Source of the DNA: Macrotis lagotis
Taxonomy: Eukaryota > Chordata > Mammalia > Peramelemorphia > Peramelidae
DNA: 64,000 bases
Assembly: GCF_037893015.1 (NCBI RefSeq)
Contig: NC_133660.1
Location: 287,033,078 to 287,097,077 of the forward strand
Reading direction: 5' to 3'
Below are positions 1 through 12,700 of the stretch, piece after piece. Positions within the stretch are counted from its first letter, which is position 1, and the number at the start of each line of letters is the position of its first letter. The notes under the pieces are model-generated. The model had not been told where the DNA came from and ran no database searches. It saw only the letters and a list, made by a program, of their open reading frames with translations. Made by a program: the position numbers and the translations under genes.

Positions 1-295
1 CTAAAGAAGAATCTTCCTTCCTTCCTTATTTCCTTTCTTCCTTTCTCTCCTTTTCTTCCATTCCTCTTTCCTTCCTTCAAGTTCAATTAACAGAAGCAAT
101 ACTTCACCCAAAAAGCTAATGTGATCTTTAGCTGCAACAAGAGAAGACCTGTGTCCAGAATGAGGGGCTCCAATCCCACCACCCTTTGTTCTGGTCAAAC
201 CACATGTAGTTTATGACACCAGGTTCTGGGTGCCACATTTTAGGAAATATATTGATAAGATGGAGAGTCCTGAAAGAACTCTTATTGAGGAAATG

Positions 296-526
296 ACTAA
301 GACCTTTTTGGTTGGGTCACCCCATTGGTGGTTTTCTTGGCAGAAATCCTGGAGGGGATGGTCATTTCCCTTTCCAGTTCATTTGACAGATGAGGAAACT
401 GAGGCAAACAGGTGAAATACCTGGTCCAGGCTCACAGAGCTTATAAGTGTCTGAGGCTAGAACCCAGGAAGATGGTCCCTCTGATTCCCAGCCCAGGCTC
501 TATGTACTATGTCATCTCCTTGTGGC
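296..526 (-). repeat. MAR1-type CORE-SINE, reverse orientation
   Basis: It shows the reverse complement of the MAR1 body: ccccattggtggttttcttggc, then gacagatgaggaaactgaggca, then a degraded tRNA-like head ending near 526. It is strongly diverged. Confidence 0.6.
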
Positions 527-640
527 CCCACCAGAACTTTAGAAGCACAGGAATGAAAGATGCTACTCAATTCCTGTCAGAGAGGTGAATGAGGCACACA
601 TAGTGGAAATGTCTTGTGTTTGATCATGCCCTTAATGTGA

Positions 641-662
641 GTTTTGTTTCTCTGTCTCTCTG

Positions 663-742
<80 letters not shown>

Positions 743-747
743 CCTCT
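641..747. repeat. (CT)n / (TCTGTC)n microsatellite
   Basis: An almost pure pyrimidine run of TCTCTG and CT units directly abuts the tail side of the reverse SINE that follows, so it probably grew from that tail. Confidence 0.85.
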
Positions 748-884
748 CACAAGGCAATGGGGTTAAGTGACTTGCCCAAGGTCACACAGCTAGGTAATTG
801 TTAAGTGTCTGAGGTCAGATTGGAACCCAGGTCCTCCTGACTCCAGGGTCCATGCTCTATCCATTGCACCACCTAGCCACCCCA
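748..884 (-). repeat. WSINE1-type tRNA-derived SINE, reverse
   Basis: It reads aaggcaatggggttaagtga ... caccacctagccacccc, the reverse complement of the common SINE of this genome, complete apart from a short tail. Confidence 0.8.
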
Positions 885-1481
885 CCTTCTCTCTCTCTTT
901 TAATGGGGGAGGAAGACGTGAGAGGGGGAGAAAATAAATGTGCCTTAATTGATTTTTTTTTTTATTAAGCAAACCAACAAGCAAAATGGAGTGACCTGCC
1001 TCAGGGGGGATGACCTCCAAGTCACTAGGAGATGCAAGAGTCTGTAACATTTTTGTGGGTTATAGGCCCCTTGAGCAAAGTCTGGCAGAGCTCTGGGTCC
1101 CTTCTCAGAATCATGTTCTGCGAAGCATAACATAAACTACAGAGGAGTGCAAAGGGAGACAATTACATTGAAATCAGAGACCAAAGTCTTTTCTCAAGTT
1201 TATGGTCTGAGCATGGTGAGAACCTCAGCAGAAGGAGTCTTCATAGGGAGACCAAAGGACCCCTTGTCTGAAATGTTGTCATGAGAAGTCTTGCTCCAGG
1301 AGTGGGCCTCAAGGACTCTGAGGTTCTTCCCATTCTAAGATTCTGTGACCTGCAAGGCCACTTTTTGGAAAAGGGCAAGTTCCCAGGGAGCCAGTCCCCA
1401 TGCTACAAGACAGGACAAAAGGACCATTAGAGTTGGAGAGAGATAATGGCTGACTCCTAGAAAAGAAGATGGGGGAGGGAC

Positions 1482-1643
1482 CTTAGAACATAGAACACAG
1501 AATGCCTGAGGTGAGGAATCTTAGAACATAGGTAAGAGCACCTCAGAGATGGTGGGATAGAGCTTAGAACATAGAACACAGAATATCTGAGGTGAGAGGT
1601 GTCTTTAGAACACAGGTCAGAGCACCTCAGAGATGGAGAAACT
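1482..1643 (+). repeat. 81-bp tandem duplication
   Basis: Two units begin cttagaacatagaacacaga at 1482 and 1563 and both end in cacctcagagatgg. The units differ at roughly one base in eight. Confidence 0.75.
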
Positions 1644-1681
1644 TTATAACAGAAAACATTCCCTTTCTACTGAATAGCTGT

Positions 1682-1765
1682 GTGACCTCAGTCAAGATCC
1701 CACTGCTCTGGGCTTCAGTTTCCTCATCTGTAAAATGAGGACTCTGAACCAGATCCCTCTCACCT
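1682..1765 (+). repeat. MIR/THER1-type SINE fragment
   Basis: It contains the CORE-SINE signature cagtttcctcatctgtaaaa after a gtgacctcagtcaag segment. It is an old, partial copy. Confidence 0.55.
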
Positions 1766-2635
1766 TAGACCCCAAAAGGATGTTCGAGAGCCCCTTAAAC
1801 AACATTTTCTTCTTCTCATTGTAAAGGAAGGATCTGGAAGGGTCCTGCAGGCAGCTGGGATGGAGTGAGGATTTGAACAGAGCCTCCACACCTCTGAGGC
1901 CAAGCTAGCCTCGCACATATTTGTATCTGGGAAGGATGCCCGGATCTGAGAGGGTTGGACCCCCAGGGGCTGAACAGAAGATGACTTATTCAGGACAAGA
2001 GTCATTGTGTTTCTACAGAGCATCTCCTCCCTCTCTCTTTAATACTCTGCCCCACTGGCAGGTCAGAAGAGGATCCTCCTGCTTTTTCATCTGGATAACC
2101 CTAAAGCACAGAGAAAGGGAGAGATTTGCTAGAAGTTCACACAGCATGACATGAATGTCAGTTCGGTTCAAATGCATTGAGTCCCCACTGAGTTCTGACA
2201 GAATCTGTGACATCTGTTCCCCAGGGACAGCTATGCCTCATTCTTCCCAGATTCCTCTCTGGGTCAACCCCCTTTACCCCCCATTAGCTGTCGCCTCTCT
2301 CCCCCTTGTCCAGCTGGTAAGGCTTCCAGCATCTTCCCATGACAGAAGCCTACCATGGCTCCTGCTAGCCTGGCACTTAAGGTCCACTCCAGTCCGGAGC
2401 ATGGTGGAGTGGGCAGAGACCAGGCTCCAGCTTGCTGGATGGGCAACCTTGGGTGGAGCATTTCACCTCTCTTTTCACATCTCTAAAATGGGGGTGGAGG
2501 CACCTGTACTCTAGCTGGGTTGAGAGAGATCATTTATGACAACTAATAGCTGAAAAGCCTAGGGAGCCCTCTGTTAGGAACCCAACCAAAGCTCACTGCA
2601 TGATGACTCAGTGTCCTCACACAGTGTGTGATTGT

Positions 2636-2872
2636 CCTCTGTTGTTGGTCATTTTGCAGTCATATCTGACTCTTCATGATCCTATTTGGGGTTTTCTTGG
2701 CAGAGAGACTGGAATTTCCTTCTCCAGTTTATTTGACAGATGAGGAAACTGAGGCAAACCAATGATTTACCCAGGGTCACATAACTAGTAAATGTCCGGG
2801 GCCAGATTTGAATTCAAGTCTCCTAGACTCCAGGCCTGATGCTCTCTCCACTGTGCTGACTGGCTGCTCTGA
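2636..2872 (-). repeat. MAR1-type CORE-SINE, reverse
   Basis: It starts with a segment related to cgtgtccgactcttcgtgac, continues through gggttttcttggcagagaga and gacagatgaggaaactgagg, and ends in a tRNA-like head (ctctccactgtgctgactgg). Nearly full length. Confidence 0.7.
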
Positions 2873-5800
2873 TGGTCTTCTAGGAATGAAAAATCTCTGG
2901 AAACTAGGCTACCACAGTCTTCATAGTTTCTTCACAGTTACTGGCTAGGTGGCCCTGGCCAAATCACTTCAGTTCTGGATGCCAAGACAATACTTTTAAA
3001 TAGCCAAGGGAAGTGCTGATGAGCACATTGGTCCCTAGACCAGTGAAATCACAATTCCCATCTCCCCTCCCCAAATAATAATAGCACATGAGTATAAAAT
3101 TCTTTAAGGTTCAAAAAGATATCAATAAAAATTTGTCAGAAAAATGTGTTTGATGGTTTGATCTTATCTTTACTAAAACCTCCTTCTCCTGTCCTTCCAA
3201 GGCCCTAGTGGGATGCACTATCACGAGGAGGGGCTGGGTCTCCAGTCCTCCCTCCTTCCCTGCTGAGACCCACTGGCTCCCCTGTTTAGGACAGAGACTC
3301 CTTACTGCTCCCTGGGCTTCTGGCAGACATTCCACCTTCCAATTGGCATCTCCCCTGCTCTCCTGTCACCGGAGTCACAAGGCTTACTTCCCTAGGGAGG
3401 AGATCAGGTATCCTCTACTCAGGTGAGCTGGAAACCTGAGCCCTGGGTCAGAGGCGGGGCTATGAGCCAGCTGAGCCAGCTCTGGCTCCCCAAAGGGAAT
3501 GGGCCCCAGAGCTTCTGGTCAAGGTCATTCCCCAGATACAGTATGGTGCAGGGACCTGGGATCAGATTCTGGTTCAGTTTATAATGACCTTAGACAAGTA
3601 ATTTTGCCCATGCATGAGTTTGTTTCTACAAAATAAAGGTATCTGGACAACTTGAGGGGTGTTTAAAGAGGTCTGCACAAACTTCAGGGCTAAAGAAATG
3701 GGAGACGTTACACCCCAGGATCCTACAAACATTAAAGAAAAGTGTGCTGAATTGAACTGAATTTGAATCAGACAATTGTGGAAAGAGGTGACTGGGCAGA
3801 GACAGTGGAAAGAGAGAGGAGGAGGCAGGGGTGGAGGTGGGAGGGGGTAGGGACAGGAAGAACAGCTCCAAGCATCCACAGTTGCCCTCCTTTGGTGGTG
3901 CTCAGTCAGATGGGGCTAATTGACCTCTTACCAAAGACTCAAAAAATCATGAACTCCACATTATTTCCATTTTGTTTGAAAAACCCTATTTATTAATTTT
4001 AACAAAATAATCATCGGAAATGTGCTGGGGCTTCAGTGTCTCTTTTTTCTTTCTGAGTGACCTATTCAATGATGCTAAAAGGGAAGAGACTGGGGACCTG
4101 GATGGGTCATATAACCAAGGCTAAGACACTGCCTAAGGAAGAGAAGGAAGGCTCTGCCCCTAGAAGCACTGGCGCCTTGTACAGTGGTGAGATTTCAATC
4201 CGTTGACCTGGATTTCATGGCCCGTGTTTCTACTTATCTGCATAGCCATGCACATTGGATCCCCCAGTAGACTAAATGTTTGAGAGCAAGCAGAGTTTCA
4301 TCTTTGTCCTTGTATCCTTGGTGCCTAACGATGGCTGGTGCTCCACAGATGCTTGACATCCAAGTGGAGCTGGGAGCCATGCCCATCCTGTGTCACCATT
4401 GTCCACACATTCCATGGACACAGAAGGTACCTACCCAACAAGCTGGAGGTCTTGTTTCTCCTGCCACATCAAGGGGACCAGGAGAACATTCCTGGTCAAG
4501 CCCTTCTTTCATCATATTTCTCGGTCATACCTTTTACTCCCCTTCTTTGAACATCCTCCTTGGGTTAGAGATTGTAGATTCCTACATCCACCATGTTCCT
4601 TCAAGATCTGTAGATTGATAATTACCTATCACTATATACGTTTTGCATCTGAGGGCAGCGGCTGTTTCCTTCTTATCAGTGGGTCTTCATCCCCTTACAT
4701 ACAGAAGAGCCTCCACACATTTTTTGCTGAATCTAATTCAATGAATTATTCTTATGCCTGTCACCATGCCAAGGGGTAGGGGCTACAATACAAAGAACAA
4801 TCCCTACCCTGGGGGAGGGACATCACATGTTCACAAATGAGTGTCTACACCACTCTTTGAGTCTACCACTGAGGGAACTTGAGACAGACTCCCAGAGAGA
4901 CAGCTCTTGCACTGGGGATTCTGAGCAGGAAGTGAGGAATGGGCAAAGATACTGGGGTGGCTGATAGAAGGCTCCCACTTCATGCCAGTTCCCTGAAGAG
5001 GAACAAAATCCTTGCTCCATCCTGGGAGAAAACACTCCACATCAGAGGGAGTTCGGGGGCAGAACTGGCCTGGCTGAGGACCAGTCTCTCCAACAGGCCC
5101 CATTTCTCTAGGACCAGCCTGGGCAAAGACTTCTACCAAGCCCCCACCTTGACCTTCATGGAAATTCTTTGTGGCTATTCTCTGTTCTCTCTCTCTCTCT
5201 CTCTAATTATCAAATCAGTCAAGTGTTACTTACTGGGAAGGGTACAAGAGTCTACTTGTCTGTGGCCCCACTTGGGCCCTGGTACAGCCTATACAATACA
5301 TTTTTGTTGAAGCTGATTTGTGGAAACAATAAGACTAGGCTAGTTGGTGTTAAAGGCTTTCCAGAATTTCCCTTTGTCTTTGCCCCATTTTGTCCAGTCA
5401 TTCTTGGTCCAATGGGGTTCTTTCTCATTTCCTGCAGTCTGGCTGACCTCTTTCTAGTGATGTAAGCTCATGCTTTCCTTTGGGTGCTGGGGAGTGCTGG
5501 GACAAGGGGCCAGAAACCTAGAAGGGCAGTGAGATGGCACCACCATCTGGCTTCTGGAGATCAGAACTCCTTGACAAGTGTAGGCATTCCCCAGTTCATT
5601 CCCTCTGACACTTCCTGCTTTCTTCCTCCCTCCAATCCAACACCTTCTGATGTTCCAGGTGGGATGGCAGCCTGGGCAGTGGGGGGGGGCTTGTAGCCTG
5701 GGGGTATAATGAACATTTAGCCCTTCCCTGGAATCACTATCCTCAGTTCTCTCCACTGTAAGCTCCTGACCACCTGTCCAAGGATGCTCAAGGGGAAGAC

Positions 5801-5902
5801 ACCACCTAAGGAGGAGATGGCTGGCTCAGGCCCTTGAAGCACTGGCACCCTGTATGGTGGTGAGATTCCCATGCTCTGGCTGTCTGCAAGAATAAGAGAG
5901 CT

Positions 5903-6038
5903 AGGGGCAGCCAGGTAGTGCAGTGTAAAGAGCACTGACCCTGGAGTCAGGAGTCCCTGAGTTCAAATCCAGCCTCAGACAATTCCCTAGCTATGTGGCC
6001 CTGGGCAAGCCCCTTAACCCCAGTGCCTTGCAAAAAAA
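5903..6038 (+). repeat. WSINE1-type SINE, forward
   Basis: It runs from ggggcagccaggtagtgcag to ccagtgccttgcaaaaaaat. The copy is complete but moderately diverged. Confidence 0.8.
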
Positions 6039-6379
6039 TCATCTAGTCTGAGCTAGCACAAGGATCAAAACTGGAGATCATCAAGTCCAATCTGCCCACT
6101 TCACAGAGGAGAAAACTGGGGCCTAGGAGAAGTGGAAGGGGCTTGCTCCTCAGTTCACATAAGGATCAGTATATAAATGCTACTGAGATCATGGCATAAC
6201 AGCCTTAGAGCTGAAAGAGGATGAATGTTCCAACCCCCACCTCCTCTTATAGATGAGACAATGAAGGTCCAGAGTCACTTTCCTAAGAATTCATGGGGAG
6301 CAAAGCAGGAGAACCAGAACTGAAGGCCTTGGGCTCCAGATCCAGCAGCAAGCAGAGTTGGGACAAGGAGTGAGCAACA

Positions 6380-6500
6380 CAGGCAACTCACACTTCTAGC
6401 TGGGAGACCTTGGGCTGGTCACAACCTCTGGCTACTTTGGTTTCCTCATCTATAAAGTGAGGATAATGACACCACTTACTTCCCAGTGTTGTTGTGAGAT
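6380..6500 (+). repeat. MIR-type SINE fragment
   Basis: It shows gagaccttgggctggtcac, then tttcctcatctataaagtga, then ttgttgtgagatgct, the order expected of a MIR/THER1 copy. Confidence 0.5.
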
Positions 6501-6514
6501 GCTGTTGTTTGCTG

Positions 6515-6592
6515 AGGAGTCGGGGGAGGAGGAGGAGAAAAAGGAGAGGGAGAAGAGGAAGAGGAGGAGGAGGAGGAGGAGCAGCAGCAGCC
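6515..6592. repeat. (GGA)n purine-rich low-complexity DNA
   Basis: A purine run of gaggag units ends in four gcag triplets. No gene function is apparent. Confidence 0.8.
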
Positions 6593-6929
6593 CTAGTACT
6601 CTACTATCCACAGTCTGTAGGTATTTGTTTTACACCGTGGCAAGTCCCTTGTGTTCCAGTGTAGGCCAAAACCCTTTGGTGGTTTTGCAGTTTCCACAAA
6701 CCAGGATGCCAGCTGTGACTGACTGTCATTGACTTGCCATCTTGACTTGGCTAAGGCACTGTCTCCTCTTGGGTCGGGAGTGGCACACTGGACTAGATGC
6801 CATCTCCCAGTACTAATCCTCTAGGCTCCCTATGTTCAAGGTCACATAGCTTGAACGTTTTTCAGTTCTGTGACCCTGGGGATGTCTTTCTGTCTGTGCC
6901 TCCCTCCACCACTCCCAGGTCTCCATTTC

Positions 6930-7455
6930 TGTGCCTGTCTCTGTTTCTCTCTCACTCTAGCACTCTCTCCCACCCTCTCTTCTTCTCCCTCCATCTCTCC
7001 CTTCATTTCTATCTCTTTTATCCCTCCCTCCCATCTCTCTCATTCCTATCTCTCCTATCCCTCTTCTTTGTCTTTCCCTCCCTCTCCTCTTTTCATCTCT
7101 CCCTATCCCTTTCATTTTCTTTTCTATCCCTTCCTTGTCTCTCTCCCTTTCCCTCCCATCTCCCCTTTCATTTCTCTCATCTCTCCCTCCCTCTCCCTCT
7201 TTTCATCTTTCCCTCTCCCTTTCATTTCTTTCTCTTCTATCCCTTCCCCCACCTCCCTCCCTTGTCTCTCTCTTCCTCCCTCCCTCCCATCTCTTTCATT
7301 TCTATCTCTTCTATCCCTCTTCTTTCTTTCTCTCCCTCCCTCTCCTTTCCATCTCTTTCCCCATCCCTCCTTTTATTTCTTTCTCTTCTATCCCTTCCTC
7401 CCTGCCTCCCTCCCTTGTCTTGTCTCTCCCCGCAACCCTTCCTCTCTCTCTAAGG
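6930..7455. repeat. Long polypyrimidine tract / degenerate minisatellite
   Basis: About 530 bp is nearly all C and T on the plus strand. Phrases such as ctatcccttcc and ctatccctcttctt recur, with similar blocks about 255-265 bp apart, so it is a degenerate higher-order repeat. It begins about 60 bp past the SAXO4 poly(A) signal. Long open frames across it are low-complexity artefacts. Confidence 0.85.
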
Positions 7456-7512
7456 CTCTCTGTCTCTGTCTTTGCCACTCATTCAACACTCCTCTCAGTG
7501 GAACATCATCTC

Positions 7513-7518
7513 TTTATT
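7513..7518 (-). promoter_or_regulatory. SAXO4: Poly(A) signal of SAXO4
   Basis: AATAAA on the minus strand lies about 220 nt after the SAXO4 stop codon, giving a short 3' UTR (about 7740 to 7495). It is the first canonical hexamer downstream of the gene. Confidence 0.65.
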
Positions 7519-7740
7519 TCCTTAGAAAAGTAGCAGGTAAGGGCCCCTGTAGAAGACTGAGGAGGGAGCCATTTGCCCATCTTCTGTCTGAGCTGGGTAT
7601 GACCTGTGGGAACAGAGAGAGGATGGCTAGGAACAGAATACACCTCCTGAACCCCCCTTTCTCCTGAGGCTTCCTCTTTCTAGCCCCTCTTCAAAAGACA
7701 CCTGACCCTAGCTCCCCTTTGCCCAGGCTCCCTTACCATC

Positions 7741-7819
7741 TCAGGAGGACACATTCAGGGAAGAAAAGCTTTGGCTGGGAGGGGTGTCTCTGTAGAAAGG
7801 ATCCATAGCTGTCAGAGTT
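7741..7819 (-). CDS. SAXO4: SAXO4 exon 13 (last coding exon)
   Basis: The acceptor is tttccatgcag. It encodes residues 395-420 and stop TGA at 7743-7741. TLTAMDPFYRD aligns with TLTSADPFYQS at the human C-terminus, which confirms this exon and rules out the read-through end of exon 12. Confidence 0.9.
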
Positions 7820-9693
7820 CTGCATGGAAAGAGAAATCCCAGGAAGCCAAGGTGGGGAGGAGCCCAGACTAGAGCTGGAAGAGACCTCAGAGACTGGAGA
7901 GTCCAACCCCCTCATTTTACAGTTAAAGAAACTGAGGTCCAGAGAGAGAGAATGTGACACCCCATAGGAAATGAATGACATATTTGGGATTCAAAGGTAG
8001 GCCTTCTCACTCCAAATGGGCCAGAGGGAGAGGTGAGCAGACATAGGAAGACAGCCCTTCACAGGAGGAAACTTGGGAGCAAGGTCAGAAGTCAGAAGAC
8101 AGATAGGGTTGAGACAAATATAGAAAATAGACAAGTTGAGGCCTGGACCAGCCTGGAGGCACCAACCTGCCCACATGGGGGTGAGATCTTCGAATGGTTT
8201 CTGTGGGGTTATGGTAAGTCTCCATGTTATGCTGGGTGATGGGGTTATTAGCCCCATAGCCTCCGGGCTGCTGGGGCTGGATTCCTCCTCGAGTCCAACC
8301 CTCCCGGTCCAGACCCTTCGGAATATTCTCAAAGTATCTGCAGGAACAGACCAATAAAGAGGAAGTTCATCTTTGGCCTGCAACATAGTGGGGTACAGGA
8401 GTGGCGGATGGGAGGAGGGAGAAGAGGAGCCTCTTGAGGGGCAAGTCAGAATGTCTCACAGCCCTCTGGAGAAGGTGGGGTGATCTTGGAGCAGGGAGCA
8501 AAGGGATGGGGAGGGGGCTGGAGCAGGCAGTGTCTCAGAGGCTATTATTTCTTCCCAGCACTTTACCACTTGGGGAGATCCTGACTCCTGGGTTAGAGCT
8601 TAGGGCCCAGGCTTCCTGAGGCCAGGCAAATGGAAAGGACCCAACCAAAAGGTAATAGTGAAGACCTCCTAGATCAAGCTTCTGATTCTGTCTGGGACAA
8701 TTCCAGCTGGGAAGTGTTGAGAATCTCTAGAATCCCCTTTGTTTGATGGGAGTGAAAAATGAGATGAGCAGACTTGAGTCACACAGCACTTTAGAAGGCC
8801 AATCAGAACTAGAACTCAGATCTCAATATCAGTTCAGAGGTCTTTCTCCATAATGGAACCAGAGGGGCCTTTATCATTCTCCCACTGGCAATGGAGACAC
8901 AGGAATTGCCAGGGATGGGGAGTATAGGAGGAAGAGAGGGTGCTATCTCTGGCTTCTCAAGCTTAGGGAAGGAAAGAGACATCCATTCAGTCTCTGGTCC
9001 AGAGATGCTACTTGAGACAATGAGCCCAAGCTCTCCACCCAATAGATGAAGTCCATACCTGCTCCAAACTCTGCCCTTGGAGAAACAAAGCATTAAGGAG
9101 GACTGGCATTTATCTTGGCTCTAGAGGGGCAGGGGCAGACTCTCAGGGACATTCTCCACTTACCTGAAGGGGAACTAGCTCACCTTTGGTTGTAGGTTGT
9201 CAGAAACCTCTGATCAGGATCAGGAAGTGGTCGGGTATAGCCAGGATTGTTGGTGGTGAAACCGGAGGGCTCCTGTGGGGTGGGGGGGGGGTGCTAATAG
9301 TGATCAAGGAGCATGGGGAAGGGGGCCAATTAGACAGAGAAGGGTCTAGAAACAGAGGAGCACTCACCTTGGCCCCCAGAGTCTCCCGTCCCAGCATGGC
9401 ATTGTTGGTCTGGGGTGCCCACTGCATGGCCTGGTACTGGCGGTGACTCAGGGCACTAGGCTCAGAGATATTTGGAGGCTGGATCTGCAGGTCAGGGAAA
9501 GAGGATGAGAGTGTAAGGGAGGTGACCAGGTGTGAGCCAGATATGGGGAGAGGCTCTTCTGGAGGACAGGGAGGGAAGGGAAGACAGACAGAGATGGGTG
9601 GATGAATGGATGAAATGGATGGGATGCACGGGATGGAAGGGATGGATTGGAAGTGATGGAGGGAGGGAGGAAGGGATGGATGGAGATAGAAAA

Positions 9694-9746
<53 letters not shown>

Positions 9747-12700
9747 CTATGTATTGCCACCATTTTAGGGAAGAGAAAATTGAGATTTAGGTTCTTGCCC
9801 AGAACCATAGAGCTAGTGAATGTTTGAGGTCAGATTGGAGCTCAGGTCTACGGCAGACTCCAAGCTCATGGATCTGTCCATGGTACCACCTAGCTGACCT
9901 GGAAGTCGGAAGAAGGGGCAAGGGAAAGGCAGGAAGATAGGCAGGGACGGGAGATGGTAAGCTGTGTTGATAAGACTCAAGAAAGGCAGACAGGGAGAGA
10001 TCAGTGAAAGACAAGCCTCAGACCAGGTCCCAGGGGCTGCTTAATGGGGGGGTGGACCTTCTCTTTCTGTCGGCTGAAACCAGACTCTCTCTCAGAACCT
10101 TTGGCCAGCACGGGTAAATATTCATCCCCCTAGAGAAAGAGGAAAGACCAGAAACATGGAGAACTACAGCACCCCTTGCCCTCCCTCTGCAAACATTATA
10201 AGGACATCCCCATAGGGTCATCTCAGAACTTCATGTCATCCTCCCTCCCCAACTCCTCCATGCTTTGCCCTTACAAAGGGATAAATTCCCAAGTCGCTTC
10301 CCGTGGTCTCCTTCCCTCCCTCATCCTCTCATCCAGCCACCCTCCTTCTCCCACCCCCACTTTCCCTCTCCTTCCTCCCCTTTCCCATCCCTTCTTACTT
10401 GTAGGCTGGCCAGGGGGCCATAATCTGACCTGGTGGTGCTTCTACTGGGAGGAGGCATCTGAAAGAGAAACCCAGAGAGAAGCAGCTGGGACATCAACTC
10501 ATCACTCTCTAGCCTAGACTGTAAGCTCATTGAGGGCAGGGCCTGGGACTCCTTCTCCCCCACCCCCTAGATTCTTCCTGGAAGAATCTAGCACTGTGCC
10601 TTGTCCATTCTGGTCCAAAGCAATTATCACTTCTTTTTTGATCAGGGTCAGGGGCCCAAATAGTCCCACAGGTCATCCTGTCCTCAAGGAGTTTGCACAT
10701 TAATAGCGAGGTGGGGAGGACATGGACACAAATAACCCACCAAAGTAATAAAGAAATGTAAGTGCAAGGCTGGAAAGTAATCCTGGAGGAGAGGTCTATG
10801 GAAGGGGCATCCCAGGGCTAGGCCTTGGAGGCAGGCAGAACCGGGGTGGCAGTAAAGGCAGAGAGGGGTCAGAAGTGAAATTCTGGGGCCTAGACTGTTT
10901 TTGCCTAGCTATTTGATCATGAGCAGGTTTTGTCTGTTGCTGGTTCTCCTGTGGCCATTTGGGGAGGGCCCTGGGGTTTTTTTTTTGATAGTTTTGCTTT
11001 AGTCAAGAAGTGGGGCTCTCAGCTGATGGTCTCAGACTCAATCCATGTCGATTGGAAGGAATGTTAGACACCATCCAGCCCCACATCCCAAGGATATGAA
11101 AGAGTCCCACAGAGGGGAAGGATTGAATCCCTTCCCCTCTCCACTGCTGCAATGAGACTTGAACAATTGAATTAGGTGTTGGATTAGATGAGGAGGGGAG
11201 GTTTAGGGCAGAGAAGGGTAAAGGCTTATCCTCTTTGGGGAAGGACAGATACCTGGTCTGGAGGGAAGAGTGAGAGAGAGGGGAAGGAGTAACCCATGCC
11301 AGGGAAGGTGCCTCTGAGAGTGGGGGCACTAATGGGGGCTGGAGAAGGGACTGGGTGAAGTGGTCTGTAATAACTCACAGGATCTCCAGGAAGGGGTTGA
11401 TAGGCTAGGGGATTCTTGATGGACTCTTCTGTAAAGCCAGTCTCCTCTTTGGCACCAATTGTCTTCTTCTGGAGTATATCTGGAAAGGACTCACATGGCA
11501 TGGGTTTGCCCAACACCCCAGGGGCACTGGGAGGGCACCAGTGGGAGGTCAGCAGTCAATGGCCAAGAATAACTCTATCTCTGGGTGTCTCCCTACCCCC
11601 ACTAAGGCAAATCCCATGCTCTAAAGGATGGGGAAAGGGGGTCTATATGTCATCTATGCCAGTCTTTCTTTGGGGAAGCAGCATTGCTCCAAAGTTTTCC
11701 TTTTCCCTCTTCTCCTGACTCAGGAGCCTCTACTCTCTTAGCTGAGTGAGGGTTCAAATCCCTCTATTGGTATTCTTGGGAAGAGGGGTCCAAGCAGCAC
11801 CAGGATTCATGGCTGAGCCTTTGTGTGAGGATTCCCTTTTATAACACCCCAAGCCATTGGGAGCCCAGAGTTCACCTGTACACCCCCACGGCAGGCACCC
11901 ACTGCTTGGGCTAATTTCTAGGATGGATGGATGGATGGGATGGATAGTGGGGAGGGCGGCAAGGAGCCCTGAGCTGGGGCTGTTGAGTTCTGGGGATAGG
12001 GGGAGGCTGGATCTCCAGGGAGGTGTACCTGGCTGGTCTGAGTTTTCATGGCGATATCTGGAAGCATATTCAGAGCTCATAAATCTGGGACCCTGAAGCA
12101 CCAAAGGAGGAAAAAGAAGGAGGGGGAGGTCCTGATTCCAGATGGCTGGGTGGGGAGTCCTGATCTAGGGAACCTCAAACCAGCCCCATTCCCCCAGATG
12201 CTACAGTTCCCCAAAACTGCACCACTATGGGTCCATTTCTTTGTTGGGGGGGGGTAAATTTTCTATGGAGACAGTGGTAATCCTGGAAGGGGTCCCTATT
12301 AAGTGTCTATCAATCACTAGTCTTCCTGGTCTTTCTTTCCCACTGGGATAGCTGGCTGGGAAGAATGGGAGAACAGTCTAATCTATCCTTTCCCAACATA
12401 GAGGTAGGAGTTTCCAGGGCCTAGTTACTCTGTCCCCAGCATCCCAGGATCCTAGAATCTTCCATTTGTATTTTTCTAATCAAGAATGAGTTGGAACTTT
12501 TTTCCTATGATTACATATAACTTTAATCTCTGTTTGAAAATTGTCTGCTTGGCTTTATGATCCCATGGGGGAAAATGATTTAAATGCACCTTGATACTAC
12601 CTCACATCTACTACGTCGGCTAACAGAACAAAATAAGAAAATGACAAATATTGGAGTGGGATACGAGGGAAGCAAATTAGATATTAATTGGAGTTGTGAA

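Larger units (their letters stand above)
1..7490. other. Intergenic DNA downstream of SAXO4
   Basis: I find no exon with conserved coding content and paired splice sites here. The interval holds SINEs, MIR debris, simple repeats and two small duplications, listed separately. In human the next gene in this direction is LRRC10B, which is not reached. Confidence 0.7.

Noticed and set aside
6797-7667. Long plus-strand open frames of 218-265 residues rich in S, L, P and F
   Set aside because: They are translations of the polypyrimidine tract. No domain, no splice context, and composition alone explains the absence of stops.
8085-8166. Extension of SAXO4 exon 12 to an in-frame stop
   Set aside because: The exon 12 donor and the exon 13 acceptor restore the conserved TLT..DPFY C-terminus, so read-through is not the main form.
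9200-9808. 202-residue minus-strand open frame covering part of SAXO4
   Set aside because: Only 9368-9484 is a true exon. The rest is intron with a (GA)n repeat and lacks counterparts in the human protein.
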